Assembly: GCF_013280495.1 (NCBI RefSeq)
Contig: NZ_JABSSX010000007.1
Location: 62,001 to 126,000 of the forward strand
Direction of reading: 5' to 3'
DNA: 64,000 nt
Origin: Brevibacterium permense
GTDB lineage: Bacteria > Actinomycetota > Actinomycetes > Actinomycetales > Brevibacteriaceae
Shown: in pieces, positions 1-8,042 of the stretch
Position numbering within the stretch: position 1 is the first letter of the stretch
Layout of the letters: each line of letters starts with the position of its first letter
Made by a program: the position numbers and the translations under genes
The notes under the pieces: generated by a model
The model's input: the letters and a program-made list of their open reading frames with translations, nothing else
Told to the model about the DNA's origin: nothing
Databases searched by the model: none

Positions 1-150
1 GGACGGCCACGATCGCAGGGCTTCGATGAGCGCGTCCTGAACGGCGTCCTCGGCGGTCGCGAAGTCTGCTCCACGACTGACGAGGATGCCGATCACGGCG
101 GGGACGAGCTCACGCAGCTCCGCCTCGGCGAGGAGATCCGGATCGGTCAT
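1..150 (-). CDS. ECF-type RNA polymerase sigma factor, N-terminal part (cut by window edge)
   Basis: The reverse strand from ATG at 150 reads about 50 residues, beginning MTDPDLLAEAELRELVPAVI and passing through AEDAVQDALIEALRSWP. This is the usual start of sigma-70 region 2 in ECF sigma factors of the SigJ/DUF6596-like group. The gene runs off the window at position 1, so the rest (region 4 and any C-terminal extension) is not visible. It starts 24 bp after the stop of a YCII/DGPF-domain gene on the same strand. That pairing is a well-known one for this sigma class, so co-transcription is likely. No anti-sigma gene can be seen. Confidence 0.8.
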   Translation of the reverse strand, partial: MTDPDLLAEAELRELVPAVIGILVSRGADFATAEDAVQDALIEALRSWPS

Positions 151-174
151 CGCGGACTCCGTTCGCGTCCCTGA

Positions 175-582
175 TCATTCGTCCACGCTGGGTGCGTGGT
201 CGAGAAAGGGGCGCAGTTCGAGCCATTCGTTGATCGGCTCTCCTCCCTTGCCCGGTGCGGCGGACAGCTCACCGGCGAGTTCGAGAGCCCGGTCGTAGTT
301 CTCGACGTCGATGACCATCCACCCGGCGATGAGGTCCTTCGTCTCGGGGAAGGGACCGTCGGTGACCGGAGGCTTGCCCGGTCCGCCGGATCGGACGAAG
401 GCGCCCTCGGGCGAGAGCGCCTGGGAGTCGACGAATTCGCCGGAGTCCTTGAGTCTGTCGGCGAAGGCGTTCATATACCCCACATGTGCGTCGACCTCGT
501 CGGGACTCCACTGATCCATCGGGGTGTAATCCATATACTGCTCCGGCATCCGATAGTGCTTGAGCATGAGGTACTTGGCCAT
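175..582 (-). CDS. YCII-related (DGPF-domain) protein
   Basis: The protein has 135 residues and carries the DGPF hallmark (TDGPFPETKDLIAGW near residues 74-88), typical of the YCII-related superfamily (ferredoxin-like fold). The start at 582 is chosen because AAGGAG sits a few bases upstream and the protein begins MAKYLMLKHY, as homologues do; the open frame extends further upstream but without family similarity. The biochemical role of these proteins is not settled. In actinobacteria they are commonly encoded next to an ECF sigma factor, as here (24-bp gap to the sigma gene at 150), and are thought to belong to its regulon. Confidence 0.85.
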   Translation of the reverse strand: MAKYLMLKHYRMPEQYMDYTPMDQWSPDEVDAHVGYMNAFADRLKDSGEFVDSQALSPEGAFVRSGGPGKPPVTDGPFPETKDLIAGWMVIDVENYDRALELAGELSAAPGKGGEPINEWLELRPFLDHAPSVDE

Positions 583-857
583 GACGGTCTCCTTGTCTCG
601 TGCCGCTCGCACGGGTTGTGCTCGCTGACATGTCTGGGACGCAGCCGGAAGCGTGTTCTCGACATCGGCGGCGAAGATTTCTCGAATCTCTTCGGCTCCA
701 GTCATCGAACACAATCCCAGAATAGGCCGATGTGTCCGTCCTGGAACATGCGTCACCGGATCCGAACACGAATCGGCCCAGGTCACGGCTCCGCGCTGAG
801 AGGCTTGTCTTGTACGAAACACCGACAGCATTTTGCACACGAGACCAGGAGCAGATC

Positions 858-1547
858 ATGAAGGCACAGACACTTCTCAAGACCATCACCGTTGCCGGAG
901 CCGTCGCCGCGACCCTGACGCTCTCGGCCTGCGATATGAACATCACCTTCGGCCCAGAAGACCAGGGGCAGGAACAGGGCCAGGAGCAGGACGGCCAGCA
1001 GGAGCAGCCGACCGAAGAGACCGAGACCACCGCCGAAGAACCGGCATCGGATTCGGGCTCCTCCTCGGACTCCGCCGGTTCGGGTTCGTCCGGAACCACC
1101 GGCAGCGGCGGATCCACCGATTCGTCCAGCGCCTCCTCGGCGAGTGACTCCTCCACCTCGACCGGCTCGCCGTCGAGCGGGTCGTCGTCGTCGAGCGGGT
1201 CGTCGTCCTCGAGCGACTCCACCTCGAGCGGATCATCGTCGTCGAGCGGCACGACCGACAACGGCTACCAGGGCCCGCCGATCGGCGAAGACGGAGTCGA
1301 ACTCGACGCCGACGGCAACGGCAAGATCCCCGCCGACGTTCTCGAGGCGGACATCAAGAACGCCTACGCCAAACAGGGCACCACGGTCGACACCGTCGAC
1401 TGCTACTCCGACCTGCGGATCTTCTCCCACAGCGGCTCGCAGAACTGCACCGTCACCGCTGCCGGCAAGAATCACTACGGCACTGTGAAGATCACCTCGG
1501 CGTCGCAGTCCGGCATCGGCTACAGCCTCGAGTTCCCGAACATCTGA
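858..1547 (+). CDS. DUF4333-domain lipoprotein with Ser-rich linker
   Basis: The predicted protein has 229 residues. It opens with a lipoprotein signal peptide (lipobox LSAC, Cys25), then a Gln/Glu-rich stretch (about 33-60), then a long Ser/Gly/Thr linker (about 60-145) whose DNA is a degenerate tcg/agc repeat. It ends with a DUF4333-type domain (about 155-229) containing two cysteines (CYS and QNC) that could form a disulphide. The start at 858 follows an AGGAG. Related proteins are secreted or lipid-anchored actinobacterial proteins of unknown function, where DUF4333 supplies a small extracellular domain. The linker probably spans the cell wall. It is divergent from the YCII gene. Confidence 0.75.
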   Translation: MKAQTLLKTITVAGAVAATLTLSACDMNITFGPEDQGQEQGQEQDGQQEQPTEETETTAEEPASDSGSSSDSAGSGSSGTTGSGGSTDSSSASSASDSSTSTGSPSSGSSSSSGSSSSSDSTSSGSSSSSGTTDNGYQGPPIGEDGVELDADGNGKIPADVLEADIKNAYAKQGTTVDTVDCYSDLRIFSHSGSQNCTVTAAGKNHYGTVKITSASQSGIGYSLEFPNI

Positions 1548-1784
1548 GCCGCCCGCCGGGCCTACGAAACGTACCCCTCGAGCGTCTCGCATCCCGACTC
1601 GCTTTCCCCTGGTCACCTCGGCCAGGGGAATGCGTTCGTCGCGGTCTGGAACAAATCGGTATTCTTCGCTGTTGAGCCCAGTGTGGGTGTCGGTCCAGCC
1701 GCACGTCGGCCTCGACGTTCCGGCCAGCCGGGCCCATGTCAGATTCGACAACTTCACAGATCACAACTGACAAGGAGCACCACC

Positions 1785-2318
1785 ATGGCACTCTCTGACA
1801 AGAAGGTCGCATTCCTCCTCACCCGCGGCGTCGAGCAGATCGAACTCACCAGTCCCCGCACCGCTCTCGACGAGGCCGGGGCGACGACCGTCATCGTCTC
1901 CCCGTCCGAGGGAACGCTGCAGGCGATGGAAGGCGATTGGGAGCATGCCGAGACCTTTGACGTCGACGTTCCCGTCGCCGAGGCCTCGGTCGATGACTTC
2001 GACGCCCTCGTTCTGCCCGGCGGCACCCTCAACTCCGATGCCCTGCGTCTGAATGAGGACGCCGTCAACCTCGTCAAGGCGTTCTTCGCCGCCGACAAAC
2101 CGGTCGCGGCCATCTGCCATGCTCCGTGGATCCTCGCCGAGGCAGGAGTGGCCAAGGGAAGGAAGCTGACGTCCTTCATCTCGACGAAGACTGACCTCAT
2201 CAACGCCGGAGCCGACTGGGCCGACACCGAGGTAGTCATCGACGGCAACCTCATCACCTCCCGCAGCCCCGACGACCTCGACGCCTTCAACAAGGCAATC
2301 GCTGATAACTTCAGCTGA
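1785..2318 (+). CDS. DJ-1/PfpI family protein (type 1 glutamine amidotransferase-like)
   Basis: The protein has 177 residues and the length and motifs of the PfpI/DJ-1 family: the nucleophile elbow AICHAPW with Cys111, and an acidic residue (Glu17 in TRGVEQIEL) placed like the DJ-1 family glutamate next to the catalytic Cys. The start at 1785 has a good AAGGAG at 1772-1777. Members act as stress-induced deglycase/glyoxalase-like or chaperone proteins; the precise substrate cannot be read from sequence. It is a single-gene unit followed by a strong palindromic terminator at 2361-2398. Confidence 0.88.
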   Translation: MALSDKKVAFLLTRGVEQIELTSPRTALDEAGATTVIVSPSEGTLQAMEGDWEHAETFDVDVPVAEASVDDFDALVLPGGTLNSDALRLNEDAVNLVKAFFAADKPVAAICHAPWILAEAGVAKGRKLTSFISTKTDLINAGADWADTEVVIDGNLITSRSPDDLDAFNKAIADNFS

Positions 2319-2360
2319 CCTGGAACGATGCCTCTTTCGCCGAGGCGGAACCACCTCGGC

Positions 2361-2398
2361 GACGAACTCCCCGGAACGATCGTTCCGGGGAGTTCGTC
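2361..2398. terminator. 38-bp perfect palindrome, probable terminator
   Basis: Positions 2361-2398 are exactly self-complementary, with a GGAACGATCGTTCC core flanked by GACGAACTCCCC and its complement. It lies 42 bp after the DJ-1/PfpI stop. There is no clear T-tract after it, as is common for actinobacterial terminators. Confidence 0.6.
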
Positions 2399-2442
2399 TG
2401 TTCGTCACCTGGGGTCTTGACAGCCGCGCTTATGATCAACTC

Positions 2443-4017
2443 ATGCCACCCTCCCTGTTCGTCAAGGCGACGACTCCTGCCCTCGCGGCACTGCTCATCG
2501 GGTTCCTTCTCATTCTCTGCTCCACACTGCCTCCGGCACATGCTGCCTATGCGACTTCGGGTGCGATCGGGACGATGCACAGATCGCTCGGTGGGAATTC
2601 CGGCAAGCTCGGCCCAGCGGTCGGCCCGCAGCGGTGCACGCTGATCCAGAAGGGCTGCTATCAGTCGTTCAAGCACGGCAGCATCCATTGGACGAAGGCC
2701 ACCGGCGCCCATGCGACTCTGGGTGCGATCCGCACGGCGTGGAAGAAGTCCGGGTGGGAACGCGGTCCGCTCGGCTATCCGACGAGCAACGAATACCGCT
2801 CAGGTTCGGAGACCCGGCAGAAGTTCCAGAACGGAAAGATCGTGTGGACGGCGAAGTCCGGGGCGAAAGTGACGCTGACGAAGGCGCCGTCGTCGTTCAC
2901 GATCAAGGGGTCGGGGTTCGGCCATGGGGTCGGGATGAGCCAGTACGGAGCGCGCGGAATGGCGGCAGCCGGAAAGTCGTCGACGCAGATCCTGCAACAC
3001 TACTACACGGGTGCCAAGGTCACGACGATGTCGAAGAACGCCGACGCCAGTCTCAAGGTGCAGCTCCTGACCGGAAAGAAGTCCGTGACTGTCACTCCGC
3101 GGTCCGGCCGTCTGCGGGTCAAGGTCGGGTCGAAGACCATCGAATCGGGCTCGAAGGTCACGATCGAACGGACGTCGTCCGGTTCGGTCAAGGCGACCGT
3201 CGGGTCGAAGAGCTACTCGGGGTCGAAGCTCACCCTCGAATGGCAGGGCACCCGATATTGGAAGAGTTCGTCGGCGACGACGGTGTCGGTCAGCGGTGCC
3301 CAGAACGGGGCGACCGGCACCTACCGACACGGACGGCTCGAGATCGGTCAGCTGAAGAGCTCGCTCAACGTCATCAACGTGGTGGGTCTCAACAAGGAAT
3401 ATCTGCCGGGCATCGCCGAGATGCCGGCGTCGTGGCAGTCCGAGGCCCTGCGCTCTCAGGCCATCGCGTCGCGCACCTACGCCTACCGCAATCTCGGTGC
3501 GGTGAAGCCGGCCTGCGGGTGCAACGTCTATGACGAGGTGGCCTCGCAGCGTTTCCTCGGGTGGACTCACGAGAATGCAGGCGATTCCGGTCCATGGCGC
3601 AACGCCGTGGCCGCGACACAGACCACGAACGGGTCGACGGTGAAGTCGGCGCGCCTCATCACCTACAAGGGCGGGCTCATCGATGCTGTCTACTCGTCGT
3701 CGGCCGGGTCGAAGACGCATTCGGCTGCCGAGGTGTGGGGGTCGGCCGTGCCGTACCTGGTCTCGGTCGATGACTCTCCGTCGAAGTATGCCTCTGCGCA
3801 GAACCCGAACGCCTCGTGGTCGGTGACGGCCAAGCAGGCCGACATGGCACGGGCCTTCGGGCTGGCAGACGTCCGGTCTGTGGCGGTGGCGAAGACCGGC
3901 TCAGGTCTGGTGAAGACGGTGAAAGCCACCTCGGTGACGGGGAAGACCGCGAGCCTCACCGGCGATCAGCTGCGGACGAAGCTGAAGCTCAGGTCCGCGT
4001 CATTCAGCGTGGCCTGA
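2443..4017 (+). CDS. SpoIID/LytB-domain protein with N-terminal LGFP repeats, secreted
   Basis: The 524-residue protein has a signal peptide (hydrophobic about 8-28, cleavage near AHA-AY), then LGFP-type repeats (about 37-140; GPLGYPTS-like) that bind cell-wall polymer. A SpoIID/LytB domain follows from about 150: GSGFGHGVGMSQYGARGMA is the signature, and EMPASWQSEALRSQAIASRTYAY the second conserved block, with paired Cys in the CGCNVYD region. SpoIID relatives cleave or bind peptidoglycan glycan strands; in actinobacteria they are secreted wall-remodelling proteins. No convincing Shine-Dalgarno precedes ATG 2443, so the start is inferred from the signal peptide. It stands alone between the palindrome at 2361 and the scar at 4004. 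Confidence 0.85.
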   Translation: MPPSLFVKATTPALAALLIGFLLILCSTLPPAHAAYATSGAIGTMHRSLGGNSGKLGPAVGPQRCTLIQKGCYQSFKHGSIHWTKATGAHATLGAIRTAWKKSGWERGPLGYPTSNEYRSGSETRQKFQNGKIVWTAKSGAKVTLTKAPSSFTIKGSGFGHGVGMSQYGARGMAAAGKSSTQILQHYYTGAKVTTMSKNADASLKVQLLTGKKSVTVTPRSGRLRVKVGSKTIESGSKVTIERTSSGSVKATVGSKSYSGSKLTLEWQGTRYWKSSSATTVSVSGAQNGATGTYRHGRLEIGQLKSSLNVINVVGLNKEYLPGIAEMPASWQSEALRSQAIASRTYAYRNLGAVKPACGCNVYDEVASQRFLGWTHENAGDSGPWRNAVAATQTTNGSTVKSARLITYKGGLIDAVYSSSAGSKTHSAAEVWGSAVPYLVSVDDSPSKYASAQNPNASWSVTAKQADMARAFGLADVRSVAVAKTGSGLVKTVKATSVTGKTASLTGDQLRTKLKLRSASFSVA

Positions 4018-4207
4018 GGGAACCTCGCCTCCAGGTTAAGACTCCGGCAGGGGTGAGCAGTCCTCTGTTGACGAGTTCGGCTTCCTTCTCGCGCACGATC
4101 GGGATGACGGTCTTGCCGAACGCTTCGAGTTCCTCCTGGAAGTGGAGGAAGCCGGTGAGGAAGAGGTCGACGCGGATCTTCTTGTACTCGATGGTGCGAA
4201 CCGTCAC
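4004..4207 (-). pseudogene. C-terminal scar of a luciferase-like FMN monooxygenase (SfnG/SsuD-like)
   Basis: The reverse strand from 4207 encodes EYKKIRVDLFLTGFLHFQEE followed by LEAFGKTVIPIVREKEAELV, which resembles the last 45-50 residues of luciferase-like dimethylsulfone or alkanesulfonate monooxygenases (family length about 360 residues). Nothing resembling the rest of the enzyme lies upstream; the sequence runs straight into the tRNA-Ser. The last residues (after LLTPAGV) depart from the family and overlap the end of the SpoIID gene. I read this as a leftover after deletion or recombination at the tRNA locus. Family assignment is from motif resemblance only. Confidence 0.5.
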
Positions 4208-4278
4208 AATCGGTGTGGGATGTCCGAATACGAGCCTCCCGCGACCGACTCGGAACCCGCAGCCGGTGAATCGACGAA

Positions 4279-4312
4279 GTCCCGGCCCGCAGAAACTGCG
4301 AGACCGGGACTT
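4279..4312 (-). terminator. Hairpin downstream of tRNA-Ser
   Basis: AGTCCCGG (4279-4286) pairs with CCGGGACT (4304-4311), and inner GCAG/CTGC pairing is also possible. It lies immediately 3' of the tRNA on the minus strand, as expected for a tRNA terminator. Confidence 0.6.
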
Positions 4313-4315
4313 CTG

Positions 4316-4403
4316 TGGCGGAGGATAGGGGATTCGAACCCCTGAGGGCGTTAACCCAACCCGCGTTCCAGGCGAGCGCCATAGGCCACTAGGCGAATCC
4401 TCC
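4316..4403 (-). tRNA. tRNA-Ser (anticodon GGA)
   Basis: The minus strand folds as a class II tRNA. The acceptor is GGAGGAT/ATCCTCC and the anticodon arm CTCGC-CTGGAAC-GCGGG gives anticodon GGA (Ser, UCC/UCU). It has a long variable arm, a T arm AGGGG-TTCGAAT-CCCCT, and an encoded CCA end at 4316-4318. Confidence 0.95.
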
Positions 4404-4718
4404 GCGAATCAGCTTATCCGAGTCATGACGACAATGCGAAATCGCGGTGGCCGAGTGTGAAGCATCCCACTTCCCGCAGGTGAACACGCGACCTCATCGC
4501 CCGACGGCACGCGGTTCAATCGGCGACGGCGCGGAGATGCCGTTCTGCCGACGGCTGCGCTCCGTCCTCCCGTCTGCGCTCGATGCTTCCGTCGTTCCTT
4601 AGGGATGGGAAACGAGGAAGCGTCCACACTATCCAGTGAATGTCCCGCTCAGATGATGTTTCTGTCACGAGTGGATAACAGTGTCCTTGTCGTAATCTTG
4701 TGGCCCCGCCCACTCGTT
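4404..4718. other. Intergenic stretch between tRNA-Ser and the SRP RNA promoter
   Basis: About 315 bp without a convincing gene. The part next to 4404 must carry the tRNA-Ser promoter (reading leftwards). The rest has no conserved-looking frame, no repeat and no clear hairpin that I can see. Confidence 0.5.
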
Positions 4719-4748
4719 TTGTCCACCGAGGCCGCTCTCGACTAGACT
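4719..4748 (+). promoter_or_regulatory. SigA-type promoter of the SRP RNA gene
   Basis: TTGTCC at 4719-4724 and TAGACT at 4743-4748 are separated by 18 bp and lie 7 bp before the inferred RNA start at about 4756. Confidence 0.6.
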
Positions 4749-4755
4749 AATTCAC

Positions 4756-4845
4756 GGCTCCCCGTGCGGCGTCATCTTGTGAACTCCCCCAGGGCCGGAA
4801 GGCAGCAAGGGTAAGCGAGCTCTGTCGGGTGCACGGGGAGTCCTC
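4756..4845 (+). ncRNA. ffs: Signal recognition particle RNA, small (4.5S-like) type
   Basis: The roughly 90-nt segment has closing complementary ends (GGCTCCCCGTGC and GCACGGGGAGTCC) and the conserved SRP domain IV core with GGAAGGCAGCAAGGGTAAGC preceded by CCCAGGGCC. This is the Ffh-binding hairpin with its GGAA tetraloop. It works with Ffh in co-translational membrane targeting. Exact ends are estimated from the closing stem. Confidence 0.92.
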
Positions 4846-5028
4846 TATTCCCCAACATCACAATTCCACAACTCCCCCTCTCCCCCATCTGCCCAGGTCA
4901 GCTCTGCCTCCACGACCTTTCGGGCGCCGGAATCGGAGCGAAGAAGCGAAAGCGTTAATACTTTCGTGATTTTGCTTCATTACCATTATTCGCAGTTCTC
5001 ATCCCTGTGTTATAACGAGGTTTCCCTG

Positions 5029-6525
5029 TTGTCCACGAAGATCCAAGGGGCCGTTGCCGCCCTTTCGGCGCTGGCCCTGCTCACTGCGTGCACGCCGTCG
5101 AGCGACGATCCCGACGCGACCCGCAATGGCGCGAACAAGACCGCCGAGGCGGCCGCGGATCCCGTGTTCCGCGTCGGAGCCATCACCTCCGAGGCAGCAG
5201 AATCCGCGTCCGAATCGACGCCGTCTTCGCAGCCCAGCGATGCGACCTCCTCAGCTGAGCCGAGCGAGTCCGCCGATGCGGCGGCCGCGATGCCCGGCGC
5301 CGGGGACTTCGGCGAGGTGACCGAATCCGGCGACGACATCGACCTCGAGGCCGGCCAGCGGATCGGCATCTCCGTCGAGAACGCCAACCTCAGTGACATC
5401 TCCGTCACCGAGGAGGCCCACCCCCGGATAGCCCAGGATCCCGGCATGTTCTTCGACGCTTCGGGCACGGCGCTCGAGACAGATGACGACGCCCAAGCCG
5501 GTTCGTCGACACCGAGCTCCACCGAGTCCGAGACCGCCGACGATCGTTCGAAGGACGCCGAAACAGACGACAAGGACACCGCCGAGGCGGTCGCCGCCCC
5601 GGACGAATCCGCCGCCTGGATCTCGACCTACGGCCTCGTCGCCGACAGCGAATACACCCTGAAAGTCACCGCCACCACTGCCGACGGAGACGAGGTCGAC
5701 CTCGACGCAACGATCACCGTCGGCGCCAGCGACGGCGCTCCGATGTCGGTGCGCACAACGCTCGCCGATGATCAGACGGTCGGCATCGCCGCCCCCATCA
5801 TGCTCAACTTCGGCTCAACGGTGTCCAAGGACTTCCGCGACGATGTCGAACGTCGCCTCTCGGTCAAGGTCACCGATGAGGACGGCAAGGAGCGGGAGGT
5901 CGAGGGCTCCTGGGGTTGGCTCTACGACGATCCCCAGTCCCGCCTGCATTTCCGCCCGAAGGAATTCTGGCCCGCTCATTCGAAGGTCTCCGTCGACGTT
6001 CCGCTCAAGGATGTGCCGACGGGTGAGAACAGCGTGGGTCAGAACGACCTCACCCTCGATTTCGAGATCGGACGCAAGCAGGTCGTCAAGGCCGATGCGA
6101 AGTCCCATCGTATGACCGTCACTCGTGACGGCAAGACCGTCATGGACTTCCCGGCCTCGCTCGGCGCACCGAAGTCCCCGTCCTACAACGGCACGCATGT
6201 GGTCATGTCGAAGGCCGCCGACTATACGATGACCTCCGAACAGTGGGACTACGAAACAGATGTGCAGTGGGCGGTGCGCATCCACAACAACGGCGAATTC
6301 ATCCACGCCGCACCGTGGTCGGCAGGCGTCCAAGGCTCGCAGAACGTCTCCCACGGCTGCATCAATCTCACCACCGAACGGGCCAAGGAGTACTACGACT
6401 CCGCGATCTTCGGCGATCCCGTCGAGGTCACCGGTTCCCAAGTGAGCCTGTCGACCAATGACAGCGACATCTCTGATTGGGTGTACTCGTGGGATGAATG
6501 GAAGAAGCTGAGCGCCCTCGATTGA
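5029..6525 (+). CDS. L,D-transpeptidase lipoprotein (YkuD domain with Ig-like domain)
   Basis: Read from TTG 5029 the protein has 498 residues. It has a lipoprotein signal with lipobox LTAC (Cys21), an acidic Ser/Glu/Ala-rich region (about 25-200) interrupted by an Ig-like segment, a second Ig-like domain (about 225-345), and a C-terminal YkuD domain (about 350-475). The catalytic motif is SHGCINL with Cys444, and a conserved His precedes it in the HNNGEFIHAAPWS block. It forms 3-3 peptidoglycan crosslinks or attaches proteins outside the membrane, like mycobacterial LdtMt2. TTG is preferred over ATG 4966 because CGAGG lies 8 nt upstream and the signal peptide then starts normally. Ordinary isolated gene, ended by a hairpin. 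Confidence 0.85.
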   Translation: MSTKIQGAVAALSALALLTACTPSSDDPDATRNGANKTAEAAADPVFRVGAITSEAAESASESTPSSQPSDATSSAEPSESADAAAAMPGAGDFGEVTESGDDIDLEAGQRIGISVENANLSDISVTEEAHPRIAQDPGMFFDASGTALETDDDAQAGSSTPSSTESETADDRSKDAETDDKDTAEAVAAPDESAAWISTYGLVADSEYTLKVTATTADGDEVDLDATITVGASDGAPMSVRTTLADDQTVGIAAPIMLNFGSTVSKDFRDDVERRLSVKVTDEDGKEREVEGSWGWLYDDPQSRLHFRPKEFWPAHSKVSVDVPLKDVPTGENSVGQNDLTLDFEIGRKQVVKADAKSHRMTVTRDGKTVMDFPASLGAPKSPSYNGTHVVMSKAADYTMTSEQWDYETDVQWAVRIHNNGEFIHAAPWSAGVQGSQNVSHGCINLTTERAKEYYDSAIFGDPVEVTGSQVSLSTNDSDISDWVYSWDEWKKLSALD

Positions 6526-6541
6526 GAGCGCCCAGCTTGCT
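6505..6541 (+). terminator. Hairpin spanning the L,D-transpeptidase stop codon
   Basis: AAGCTG-A-GCGC-C-CTC (6505-6519) pairs with GAG-A-GCGC-C-CAGCTT (6524-6538), with two mismatches, and is followed by TGCTTGCCTG. It separates this gene from the convergent iron-binding lipoprotein gene. Confidence 0.5.
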
Positions 6542-6576
6542 TGCCTGACTGATGCGGCAGGCTCCTCGCCGACGAC

Positions 6577-7605
6577 TTACTTGTCGAGCTTCTTCACGGC
6601 TTTGTCGATCATCGGCACATAGCGCTCGAGCGTCCAGGGGACGGTGAGCGGGTTGATGATCGAGGATCCGGTGACGAAGGGCTGATCATCCGGCGCCACG
6701 ACGGACCCGGCTCTGATCGCCGGAATGTTCGCATACAGTCCCTGCGATTCGATCTCCTTCCTGTTCTTCTCATCGGAGTAGAAAGTGAAGATGAGGTCCG
6801 AATCGTTGAGCTTGTCCGCATTCTCCAGACCGATGAGCGCTGAATCCGTTCCCGGCTCGTCGTAGTCCTTCTTCAGCTCGTCGATGATCGGATCCGGGGT
6901 CAGCCCGAGCGCCGAGACCATCGCCACCCGCTGCTCGTTGGGGTAGAAGACGCCGAGGGTGCCGGGACCCGAGTTGTAGATGAAGGAGAACGTGAGGTCC
7001 TTGTATTCCTCCCGCTTCGCCTCTTTCAGCTGCGTCTTGATGTCGTCGACGAGGCCTTCTGATTCCTCTTCCTGACCGAGCGCCTTGCCGATCGTGGTGA
7101 TCTGCTCATCCCACTTGATCGTCCACGGCTGCTTCGGGTACGCCACGGTCGGGGCGATGGCATCGAGCTGCTTGTACTGCTCGGCAGTGATTCCCGACCA
7201 GGGGGCGAGGATGACATCCGGTTCGAGTTCGGCGATGGCCTCGACGTCGAGTTCCGTATCGCCCTGGAACTGTTCGGGCAGCTTCTCACCCTTGTCCTTC
7301 ACAGCCTCGTAGATCCACGGCATGTAGCCGGTGTCATCGGATCCCCAGGCATATTCCTCCATGCCGACCGGCGTCTTGCCCAAAGCGATCGCAGTTTCCG
7401 TCGATCCCTGGCCGAGGGTGACGACGCGTTCGGGCTCGGATTCGATGACCGCTTCGCCGAGCGCGTGCTTGATCGTCACGGTCTCGAAATTCGCGGACCC
7501 GGATTCCTCCGCGGCCTGCGATCCCTGCCCGCAGGCGGTGGCGGTGAGCGAGAGCGCGACGAGCGCTCCGGCGATGACGGCCCGGCGGCTGTGAGGAACT
7601 GACAT
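6577..7605 (-). CDS. Iron-siderophore ABC transporter substrate-binding lipoprotein (FepB/FhuD-like)
   Basis: The 342-residue protein has a lipoprotein signal (lipobox TATAC, Cys25) and a periplasmic-binding-protein fold of the siderophore/B12 type: an ERVVTLGQGSTETAIALG segment at about 60-77, and GDTELDVEAIAELEPDVILA near 114-133 in the usual position. It would capture a ferric siderophore outside the membrane and hand it to a permease, which is not encoded nearby. A DtxR/IdeR-like box lies upstream at 7657-7675, so iron repression is likely. The start at 7605 fits the signal peptide. Confidence 0.88.
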   Translation of the reverse strand: MSVPHSRRAVIAGALVALSLTATACGQGSQAAEESGSANFETVTIKHALGEAVIESEPERVVTLGQGSTETAIALGKTPVGMEEYAWGSDDTGYMPWIYEAVKDKGEKLPEQFQGDTELDVEAIAELEPDVILAPWSGITAEQYKQLDAIAPTVAYPKQPWTIKWDEQITTIGKALGQEEESEGLVDDIKTQLKEAKREEYKDLTFSFIYNSGPGTLGVFYPNEQRVAMVSALGLTPDPIIDELKKDYDEPGTDSALIGLENADKLNDSDLIFTFYSDEKNRKEIESQGLYANIPAIRAGSVVAPDDQPFVTGSSIINPLTVPWTLERYVPMIDKAVKKLDK

Positions 7606-7656
7606 TCCTGTCCTTTCGACAGTGGTCGGAGCCTGATGCGGCCCCTCGACATTAAC

Positions 7657-7675
7657 GTAGGCCAGCCTAACTTAA
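7657..7675 (-). promoter_or_regulatory. DtxR/IdeR-like iron box
   Basis: GTAGGCCAGCCTAACTTAA matches the actinobacterial iron-box consensus (TTAGGTTAGSCTAACCTAA) at about 15 of 19 positions. It lies 52 bp upstream of the siderophore-binding lipoprotein gene. Confidence 0.65.
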
Positions 7676-7714
7676 CCTACTGCGGTTTCCGCAACACCTG
7701 TGAGCCACTTCACT

Positions 7715-7978
7715 TCAGTCATCCTCATTCCGATCGGAGCTCGCAGGTCGGACCGGGAGTCGATGACGCGATCGATGAAGTCCGTACTCGATCGCCTCCT
7801 CGGCGGTGAACCACCGGTCACGCAGGGAGTCGTCGAAGATGCGGTCGTACGTCTTTCCGGCCGCCTCGGCGATCCGTTGCAGGACAGTGTCTCTGACCGA
7901 TCGGAGGTCGTCGCCCTGGAGTTCGATGTCGGCGGCTCCGCCGATCCCGCTCGACCGTGCCGCTATGAGCGGACGGGC
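7715..7978 (-). pseudogene. Truncated, frameshifted clpP relic (C-terminal third)
   Basis: The minus strand encodes SSGIGGAADIELQ, then LRSVRDTVLQRIAEAAGKTY and DRWFTAEEAIEYG, matching the last 70-80 residues of ClpP (family length about 200). The catalytic Ser and His blocks are missing. After EYG the frame breaks: dropping the A of GGACTTC restores YGFIDRVIDSRS, the expected ClpP end, so a 1-bp insertion is visible. No start codon in a usable context precedes the fragment; the 5' part seems to have been replaced by the neighbouring divergent gene. It is a dead gene, not a functional protease. Confidence 0.75.
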
Positions 7979-8042
7979 ACCGGCGGCTGAGGCTCCGGTG
8001 GCCCTTGACTCTTCGACCGGGCCCGGACATAGGATCGGCCGC

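Noticed and set aside
269..1261. A 330-codon minus-strand frame with a long acidic start
   Set aside because: The Asp/Glu/Pro runs are the reverse reading of the Ser-rich linker of the DUF4333 gene, and the rest is an off-frame reading of the YCII gene.
2416..2436. TTGACA and TATGAT hexamers before the SpoIID gene
   Set aside because: They are only 8 bp apart, far from the 16-18 bp needed for a SigA promoter.
4966..5028. Upstream ATG giving a longer L,D-transpeptidase N-terminus
   Set aside because: The added residues are polar and aromatic, spoil the lipoprotein signal, and have no ribosome binding site; TTG 5029 fits better.
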